This document shows, in pieces, positions 13,188 through 18,046 of a stretch of 18,046 nucleotides of DNA. The stretch covers positions 1 through 18,046 of the forward strand of contig CAYSCH010000183.1 of assembly GCA_964429355.1 (NCBI GenBank). Reading direction: 5' to 3'. The notes beneath the pieces are model-generated. The model saw nothing but the letters and a program-made list of their open reading frames with translations. It made no database searches and was not told the origin of the DNA. The stretch's first letter is position 1. Every line of letters starts with the position of its first letter. The position numbers and the translations under genes are program-made. This stretch comes from JAAYAY01 sp964429355. GTDB taxonomy: Bacteria > Planctomycetota > Planctomycetia > Pirellulales > Thermoguttaceae.

Positions 13188-13288
13188 CAGGGGAGCCTCT
13201 CTTTCAGGACTCCGGCATACCGGCCCGACTTCCGGCGTTCTTCGGCAACCGGGCGGATGACGACATAATCCTTCTGGGAGAGATCCAT
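13187..13288 (-). CDS. Possible small protein (33 residues) coupled to the methyltransferase
   Basis: From ATG 13288 the frame encodes MDLSQKDYVVIRPVAEERRK and then SGRYAGVLKERLP, ending in a TGA that overlaps the methyltransferase ATG by one base (TGATG). Third positions are mostly G or C (about 24 of 33), as in real genes nearby. The ribosome binding site is weak (GAGA eight bases upstream). The frame stays open further upstream to 13396, but that part has poorer codon usage. No family is recognised. It could be a leader peptide that couples translation, a real small protein, or chance. Confidence 0.35.
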   Translation of the reverse strand: MDLSQKDYVVIRPVAEERRKSGRYAGVLKERLP

Positions 13289-13360
13289 GAGATTCTCAAT
13301 AATCGCGTCTGGGAAGATTCTGGAGTGCCGGGCTGGTCGGGTCACAGAGACAGATACCAC

Positions 13361-13390
13361 TGCCGGCCAGCATATCCTGCCCGGCCGGCA
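13361..13390. repeat. Inverted repeat (8-base arms) between divergent genes
   Basis: TGCCGGCC (13361-13368) and GGCCGGCA (13383-13390) are perfect reverse complements with a 14-base spacer. They lie between the divergent methyltransferase/small ORF and the CxxC-protein gene. The position suits an operator or a bidirectional terminator-like hairpin; GC-rich arms of this length can also be chance. Confidence 0.35.
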
Positions 13391-13569
13391 AACCATTTAC
13401 CTTACTTGCCTGAAGGGGGGGACGCAATTGGGGCCCTTTTCCAGCTTTTCCAGCCGCATCCGGCAGCGCTGCCTCCCTCCCAATGGAGAATCCGGTAGAA
13501 TGAGCGGGGCGCGGAATGTGTCCCGAGATACGGAGACAATCGATTGGTCCGGAAGTGAGGAATAATGCC

Positions 13570-14253
13570 GTGAACACCGGTGGCCCGCCTCCCGTAGCAG
13601 CGAAAGCTGCCGCCGAATTCAATCAGCACGAGGGACGATCGGACGGAAACGTCATAGCGGAACGACTGATCAAGAATTTGACCAGTCTCCGCGAATCGCT
13701 GCTTCAGCGGGTCCTTGCCCCGGAGAAGTCGCTTCCGCTCGACTCGATGATGCTCCCCGTTTCGAAGCTCAAGGCGCAGAAGCATGCGTCGGAGGAGCTC
13801 GAGGCCTTCATGATCGCCGAATCTGCCCACGCAGCCCGACTGCTCAAGCTCGTCAGGCAAGATGAGGCCTGGTATGCCAACTGGCTTTCGGCGATGCGAC
13901 TGGATGCGTGGGGTCCGCTGGGAAATGTGCCGAATCGCGTTGCCGCCTACCGTGCACAATCCAGCGACGAGCGCCGGCTTCAGTTCAGCAACCAGCTCGT
14001 GGAATTGATTCCGGAGGCACGGCTTGCCCCCCTGGTTCTGTTTCGGCTTCTGCCCACGACGGTTCATGTCGCCACGGCCCTGGCTTTCGGCGATGCCAAG
14101 GGAGCGGAGGTGATCCGGGCGGAGCAGATCAAGATCCTGCCATCGATCACCTATTGCCAGCAATGCCACGGGAAAGTGCTCGGCGACGGCAAAGAATGCT
14201 CCCAATGCGGCAACCCGCTTTGGAACCGGCAATGGCTCTCTGAGGCCGATTGA
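13570..14253 (+). CDS. Conserved planctomycete-type protein with C-terminal CxxC zinc ribbon
   Basis: This 227-residue protein is read from GTG 13570, with GAGG at 13557-13560 nine bases upstream; an ATG at 13516 in the same frame would add 18 residues but has no ribosome site. Residues 1-25 look disordered. Residues 27-190 are mostly helical with no signal peptide, including a hydrophobic stretch LVLFRLLPTTVHVATALAF (155-173). The tail has Cys196-x2-Cys199 and Cys210-x2-Cys213 (YCQQCHG...CSQCGNPLWN), a treble-clef or rubredoxin-like zinc site. I recall similar proteins from planctomycetes, all of unknown function. Divergent from the methyltransferase; followed by about 510 bases without a gene. 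Confidence 0.75.
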   Translation: MNTGGPPPVAAKAAAEFNQHEGRSDGNVIAERLIKNLTSLRESLLQRVLAPEKSLPLDSMMLPVSKLKAQKHASEELEAFMIAESAHAARLLKLVRQDEAWYANWLSAMRLDAWGPLGNVPNRVAAYRAQSSDERRLQFSNQLVELIPEARLAPLVLFRLLPTTVHVATALAFGDAKGAEVIRAEQIKILPSITYCQQCHGKVLGDGKECSQCGNPLWNRQWLSEAD

Positions 14254-14765
14254 GCTGCTTCGGTTTTGCGGCCCGCCGTGCAAGAAGTAAGGACTCGCTT
14301 CCGGTAGTTGGCGAACACCCGGAATCACGAATCCGTGGCACCATTCTCAGGAACCCCGGGCCGGCAAGGGGCAAGTCACAGCTTCGATTCACGCGGAGGA
14401 TCGCGAGAGAAGCGGACGCTGGGGACTGGCGGCGGCTCGGAAGCAAATGTCCACCCCGATTGGCCCATGTCGCCTGAATGTTCGTGGACGTGATGCCAGC
14501 AAAGATAGCCTGCTGGAAGCTTGTTGTTTGTCGTTGTGGTGGGCCAATCGCAGCCTGTTTTGCGTTTGAAAAGGAGAGCCGAACTCTCACCGAAATCGGC
14601 CCAATGCATAGGATTTCTGATGAGCGAACCGCGAGGGCAGGAAGTGGGATCGAGAATTCCATTGCCAAGGATAACAGTCTGCCCGAGTGCGAGCTCGGAT
14701 GCCCGGCCCTCCGGGAGCCTTCCTCCTGGACCAGCCGGGAGACTCGCGGCAGAAAGGGGCATCCG
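14254..14765. other. 512-bp stretch without a convincing gene
   Basis: No frame here has family resemblance or coherent codon use. It holds small hairpins, such as GAGAG-CCGAA-CTCTC near 14573-14588 and CCGAG/CTCGG at 14683-14698. It must include the promoter of the phosphatase gene, but I see no clear -35/-10 pair. The in-frame ATG at 14478 of the phosphatase reading frame lies here and is unlikely to be used. Confidence 0.5.
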
Positions 14766-15986
14766 ATGGAAGAAAACAGCTCGATCGAGGCGAGCGGCAG
14801 AACGCTCGCGGAACGGCGAATCGCCGAGCTCGAGGCCCAGGTCCGCCAGTTGCAGCAGCTCGAGACCCATTATCGCATGCTGCTGGAGGCGGCGCCCGAT
14901 GCGATGGTCCTCGTGGATGAAGCGGGCAGAATCGTGCTCGTCAACGAGCAGACCGAGAAGACCTTCGGGTACCGTCGGGAAGAGCTGCTCGGCTCGTCTG
15001 TCGAGATGCTTGTGCCCGAACGTTTCCGCCAGTCTCATCTCATACACCGCGACACGTACGCTCAGTGCCCGCACACTCGCCCAATGGGGGCGAATTTGGA
15101 ACTTTGCGGCAGGCGACGCGACGGCAGCGAGTTTCCTGCCGAGATCAGTCTGAGTCCGCGTCGCACGGAGGATGGCTTCCTGGTTTTCTGCGCCGTGCGC
15201 GATGTCACGCAGCGCAAGGTTGCCGAGAAAGCGCTCCACGATCACGAGGTGCAGATGTCGGCGGCGCAACAGATCCAGGAGCATCTGCTTCCCCAGCGCC
15301 CGCCGATGATTCCCGGGTTCGACGTGATCGGGGCTTCGCGTCCTGCAGAGTTTGCGGCCGGAGACCACTTCGACTACTTCCGCATGCCCGACAACTCCCT
15401 TGCGGTTGTGATCGGTGACGTGACCGGGCACGGCTTCGGTCCGGCGCTGATCATGGCGTCGGTCCACACGCTCATTCGCTCGTTTTCACAGCGCTCGTCC
15501 GATGTGACCGAAATCCTCCGCCACGCCAATCATTTCCTCTGCGAAGAGACCGACGACCAGTTCTTCGCAACTGTGTTTTTCGCCCGTCTCGATACGGAGA
15601 CCCGCCGCTTCGAATATGCCAGTGCGGGTCATCCGCCGGCCTATGTATTTGACCGGAGCGGCGAAATCAGGATGCGATTGGAGAGCACCGGAATTCCCTT
15701 GGGAATCAACTCCGATGCGACGACGCCCATGGGGCAAGGGCTCACGCTCGAGGAGGGCGATGTCGTGCTCATGTTGACCGACGGCGCCGTCGAGACCCAG
15801 TCGTCCAGCGGCGATCTGTTCGGCGTTGGGAGAGCGATTCAGTGTGTCGGGCAATGCTGCAACAGGTCCGCGCAGGAGATCCTCGATTGTCTGTACAGAG
15901 CGGTGCTCGATTTCTCGGGCCAGACAGACCCGGAGGACGACATCACTGCGGTCGTTCTCAAGGTCTGCTCCCGTGGTGCTTCGTGA
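14766..15986 (+). CDS. PAS-domain SpoIIE/RsbU-type PP2C serine phosphatase
   Basis: This 406-residue cytosolic protein starts at ATG 14766 behind AAAGGGG. Order: coiled coil (about 12-36), PAS sensor (about 37-155, with LLEAAPDAMVLVDEAGRIVLVN and FGYRREELLG), a helical linker with QQIQEHLLP (168-176), and a SpoIIE PP2C domain (185-400). Metal/active-site landmarks are AGDHFDYF (198-205, usually GGDYYDYF), GDVTGHG (217-223), YASAGHPPAYV (284-293), LTDGAVE (337-343) and the final DDIT (391-394). All acidic metal ligands seem present. Such proteins dephosphorylate anti-anti-sigma (STAS) factors in partner-switching control of stress sigma factors. No STAS protein, anti-sigma kinase or sigma factor is adjacent, so its target must be elsewhere. 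The PAS ligand cannot be inferred. Confidence 0.93.
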   Translation: MEENSSIEASGRTLAERRIAELEAQVRQLQQLETHYRMLLEAAPDAMVLVDEAGRIVLVNEQTEKTFGYRREELLGSSVEMLVPERFRQSHLIHRDTYAQCPHTRPMGANLELCGRRRDGSEFPAEISLSPRRTEDGFLVFCAVRDVTQRKVAEKALHDHEVQMSAAQQIQEHLLPQRPPMIPGFDVIGASRPAEFAAGDHFDYFRMPDNSLAVVIGDVTGHGFGPALIMASVHTLIRSFSQRSSDVTEILRHANHFLCEETDDQFFATVFFARLDTETRRFEYASAGHPPAYVFDRSGEIRMRLESTGIPLGINSDATTPMGQGLTLEEGDVVLMLTDGAVETQSSSGDLFGVGRAIQCVGQCCNRSAQEILDCLYRAVLDFSGQTDPEDDITAVVLKVCSRGAS

Positions 15987-16027
15987 CGCACGCGGCAGAA
16001 ATGGCCGATTTGGCCGATTGAGGCAAC

Positions 16028-16057
16028 TTGCCGTTGGCGGTTCGCGCGTGCTAGAAT
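16028..16057 (+). promoter_or_regulatory. Sigma70-like promoter for the parvulin lipoprotein gene
   Basis: TTGCCG (16028-16033) and TAGAAT (16052-16057) are 18 bases apart. Transcription would begin near 16064, about 33 bases before ATG 16097. The same TAGAAT -10 appears before the secretin gene. Confidence 0.45.
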
Positions 16058-16096
16058 CGCTTTTTCGTCATCGCAAACACTTGGGAGCCAACCGCC

Positions 16097-16537
16097 ATGC
16101 GGAAATCACTGACCCACAGATTGGCCGTTCTTCTGGCCGCCAGCGCACTGGCCGCATTTTCTGGGGGATGCGCGAAGAACTCCGTTCAAGACAACGCACC
16201 GGAGGCTGTCGCGAATGGCACAGTCAGTGCCAAGCACATTCTGGTCATGTATCGGGACTCCGAGCGAGCCCCGGCAGAGATCACCCGCAGCAAGGAAGAG
16301 GCCCGGATCCTGATCGACGAAGTGCTGGCCAAGGTCAAGAGCGGGGAGAAGTTTGAAGATCTTGCCAGGGAGTACAGCGACTGCCCCTCGGCCGCCAAGG
16401 GGGGCGATCTGGGGGCTTTTGGCCGCAACCAGATGGCGGCGGCCTTCGAAGCGGCTTCGTTTGCCTGCGATGTGGGGGGAACTACCGACGTCGTCGAGAC
16501 GCCGTTCGGTTACCATATCATCTATCGATACAAGTGA
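16097..16537 (+). CDS. Parvulin-type peptidyl-prolyl isomerase lipoprotein
   Basis: This 146-residue protein begins with a lipoprotein signal peptide: basic MRKSLTHR, hydrophobic core, then FSGGC with lipidated Cys25. Residues 43-144 are a complete rotamase (PpiC) domain: SAKHILVMY (44-52), FEDLAREYSDCPSAAKGGDLGAFGR (86-110), MAAAFEAASF and ETPFGYHIIY (134-143). Parvulins of this kind fold exported proteins outside the cytoplasmic membrane. Unlike PrsA or SurA it has no chaperone flanks and is close to the minimal catalytic size. GGGAG lies nine bases upstream of the ATG. The Trm112-like gene follows after 60 bases and a HIT gene after that, all in one direction. Confidence 0.92.
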   Translation: MRKSLTHRLAVLLAASALAAFSGGCAKNSVQDNAPEAVANGTVSAKHILVMYRDSERAPAEITRSKEEARILIDEVLAKVKSGEKFEDLAREYSDCPSAAKGGDLGAFGRNQMAAAFEAASFACDVGGTTDVVETPFGYHIIYRYK

Positions 16538-16597
16538 GACTGCTATCATCAACGCAGCGCGGTGCTCAATTCGGGATGGCGAAGGGAGACGGCTTCC

Positions 16598-16876
16598 ATG
16601 ATCCGCCAGGAACTCCTTGATCTTCTCCGATGTCCGCAGACGAAACGGCCGTTGCAGTTGGCCGACGAGTCGCTCGTAGCCCGGATCAACCAGGGAATTG
16701 CCGCCGGTACGATCAAGAATCGAGTGGACGAAACCGTCGGCACGCCCCTTTCCGGAGGTCTCTTGCCGGAAGGAGGAAACCTGCTGTACCAGATCGTCGA
16801 CGACCTGCCGATGATGCTCGTCGACGAAGCGATTCCACTCGAACAGTTGCATCCAGAAGAACCGGGGCCGGGTTGA
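16598..16876 (+). CDS. Trm112-like (UPF0434) small protein lacking zinc cysteines
   Basis: This 92-residue protein starts at ATG 16598 behind GGGAG (16584-16588). The opening MIRQELLDLLRCPQTKRPLQ and the closing YQIVDDLPMMLVDEAIPL are the Trm112p/UPF0434 pattern. Eukaryotic and archaeal Trm112 are zinc-binding activators of methyltransferases; bacterial members are mostly uncharacterised. Here only Cys12 remains, so no zinc site is expected. Residues 25-60 form a longer insert than in the shortest bacterial members. It lies 60 bases after the parvulin gene and 39 before the HIT gene. A TATCAT sequence at 16545-16550 could be a -10, but has no clear -35. Confidence 0.82.
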   Translation: MIRQELLDLLRCPQTKRPLQLADESLVARINQGIAAGTIKNRVDETVGTPLSGGLLPEGGNLLYQIVDDLPMMLVDEAIPLEQLHPEEPGPG

Positions 16877-16915
16877 CCCTGCGACAAGCCCAGTGCTTCC
16901 TGCCGGAGCCGAACC

Positions 16916-17257
16916 ATGACCAGAAACCTCTTCCAGAAGATCGTCGACAGAGAGATCCCCGCGGAGATTGTCTATGAGGACGATCTCTGCCTTGCCTTCA
17001 AGGACATCAGTCCCCAGGCGCCCGTTCACCTGATCGTGATTCCCAAGAAACCGATCGAGTCGGTCGATGACGTGGCGGAAGAAGACGAGGCGATCGTGGG
17101 GCACCTGTTTCTCGCCATGCGGAAGATCGCCGAGCAGGAGGGACTCGATCGCGGCTACCGCGTGGTGACCAACTGTGGCCGGGACGCCGGCCAGGAAGTG
17201 ATGCACTTGCACTTCCACATGCTTGCCGGCCGCAGATTCTCCTGGCCACCGGGGTAA
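16916..17257 (+). CDS. Histidine-triad (HIT/HINT) nucleotide-binding protein
   Basis: This 113-residue cytosolic protein has the standard HINT length and order: NLFQKIVDREIPAEIVYEDD (4-23), FKDISPQAPVHLIVIPKK (28-45), GYRVVTNCGRDAGQEVMHLHFHMLAGR (80-106). The catalytic histidine triad is HLHFH at 97-101. Members hydrolyse nucleoside phosphoramidates such as AMP-lysine. The start is set by GGAG at 16905-16908, seven bases upstream. It is the last gene of the parvulin-Trm112-HIT run and converges on the rhomboid gene with 35 bases between stops. Confidence 0.95.
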   Translation: MTRNLFQKIVDREIPAEIVYEDDLCLAFKDISPQAPVHLIVIPKKPIESVDDVAEEDEAIVGHLFLAMRKIAEQEGLDRGYRVVTNCGRDAGQEVMHLHFHMLAGRRFSWPPG

Positions 17258-17292
17258 TGAAGAGGGGAGAGCGAAGGCTGAAACGATCGCGT

Positions 17293-18046
17293 CTAGGGAG
17301 CTGGAGGGGGTTGTTCTCCCGCTGCTTTCTCATCGGGACTGGCCACAGGCGGCCGGTCAGGCTGGCGGGACGGCTCGATTGGGATCGTGATGGTCAGACC
17401 CTGTCGCTGGATAGCCTGTATTTTGCGGTGCGCTTTGTAGAGCGGATGCCCCGGGGCGGCGAAGGCCAGCGAGAACAACACCATCGTGACGATCGCCGAC
17501 GCTGACCGCCACATCCATTTGTGCCTCGGTTCAAACAACGCCTTGCCGAACAGCACACCCACCAGTGCGCCGGCACCGTGGGACACGTTGTCGATCGACG
17601 ATCCGACAACGGACATGGCCAGGCAGAACAGGAACCAGGCAATGAAGAACTGGATTACATCCGGACCGCACACCGACTGAAAACTCGGCCGATAGCGATG
17701 CCCCATCCAGAGGATTCCAAAAAGCCCGTAGATAACGCCGGAGAGTCCCACGGTTCCATGTTGTTGATCGGGCGTGGTATCCCAGTTGCTGGCCAGAAAC
17801 GAAGGCATTGTTGCACAGAACGCCAGCACGATCAGGACAAGAAGATAACGGAACGAGCCGAAGTACGGTTCCAGGGCGCGTCCGAACGTGACCAGCCAGT
17901 AGACGTTGAAGCCGGCATGAAGCAGGGGCACTGCAAACATCTGGCCGTGAAGGAGCGTCGTCGTGAACGGTCGCCACAGTTCACCCGACCAGACTGTCGA
18001 GAGGATGCCAAGCTTCCAGACCGAGTAGTAAACGTTTCTCCGGTCG
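17293..18046 (-). CDS. Rhomboid-family intramembrane serine protease, 5'-truncated by the window edge
   Basis: The reading frame is open to the right edge, beginning ...NVYYSVWKLGILSTVWSGEL, so at least 250 residues are present and the true start is outside; the ATG at 17940 is internal. WRPFTTTLLHGQMF is the conserved entry into the first helices. Several transmembrane segments follow. The catalytic dyad is intact: Ser in GTVGLSGVIYGLFG and His in NVSHGAGALVGVLFG. The C-terminal roughly 40 residues form a Pro-rich cytosolic tail (EPSRQPDRPPVASPDEK...). Rhomboids cleave membrane proteins within or near the bilayer; the substrate cannot be inferred. It converges on the HIT gene. Confidence 0.92.
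   Translation of the reverse strand, partial: DRRNVYYSVWKLGILSTVWSGELWRPFTTTLLHGQMFAVPLLHAGFNVYWLVTFGRALEPYFGSFRYLLVLIVLAFCATMPSFLASNWDTTPDQQHGTVGLSGVIYGLFGILWMGHRYRPSFQSVCGPDVIQFFIAWFLFCLAMSVVGSSIDNVSHGAGALVGVLFGKALFEPRHKWMWRSASAIVTMVLFSLAFAAPGHPLYKAHRKIQAIQRQGLTITIPIEPSRQPDRPPVASPDEKAAGEQPPPAP

Noticed and set aside
14376..15467. 363-codon minus-strand frame opposite the phosphatase
   Set aside because: Shadow of the PAS-SpoIIE gene; no domain is visible.
1..18046. CRISPR arrays, tRNA or rRNA genes, intact insertion sequences
   Set aside because: No regularly spaced repeats, cloverleaf/CCA-like segments, conserved rRNA blocks or transposase genes were recognised by eye on either strand.

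Overview
This window looks like chromosomal DNA from a bacterium of the phylum Planctomycetota, probably from a draft or metagenome assembly because ten Ns sit at 10547-10556. The assignment is inference. It rests on high GC with strong G/C at third codon positions, loosely packed genes, an MJ0042 zinc ribbon fused to a proline-rich linker and a jacalin-like tail, a Tat-exported Gfo/Idh/MocA (GH109-like) oxidoreductase, secreted beta-helix and SGNH proteins, a stripped-down secretin and a CxxC-tailed protein of a type I associate with this phylum. I see no rRNA, tRNA, CRISPR array or intact insertion sequence.

Layout. Positions 1-1776 hold the end of a stand-alone NAD(P)HX epimerase gene, then the zinc-ribbon membrane protein. 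Positions 2030-4238 hold the GH109-like oxidoreductase and an SMI1/KNR4 protein, possibly co-transcribed. Positions 4283-7942 (minus strand) hold two exported carbohydrate-type proteins, a right-handed beta-helix protein and an SGNH esterase, separated by 360 bp with an orphan 38-codon frame. At 8314-9390 there is a small secretin-like outer-membrane protein. Positions 9421-10447 (minus) hold a ParA/Soj-type ATPase followed by a frameshifted L7/L12-like membrane protein remnant. Upstream of parA lies a promoter/leader module that is repeated on the other side of the N gap, then about 580 bp with no convincing gene.

Positions 11226-12376 hold an NRDE/TANGO2-type protein and a CaMKII-association-domain protein in one tight operon, converging on a methyltransferase (12399-13187, minus) that may be coupled to a small upstream ORF. 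Positions 13570-15986 hold the CxxC-tailed unknown protein, a roughly 510 bp empty stretch, and a PAS-SpoIIE phosphatase. Positions 16097-17257 hold a lipoprotein parvulin, a cysteine-poor Trm112-like protein and a HIT protein on one strand. A rhomboid protease gene (17293 to the right edge, minus) converges on them.

Most genes are housekeeping or broadly distributed. I did not find a convincing new multi-gene system. The items most worth a second look are the duplicated parA leader flanking the assembly gap, the broken L7/L12-like gene beside parA, the secretin without a recognisable lip motif, and the two coding-like orphan frames at 6544-6660 and 13187-13288. Everything here comes from reading the sequence; no database search was run.
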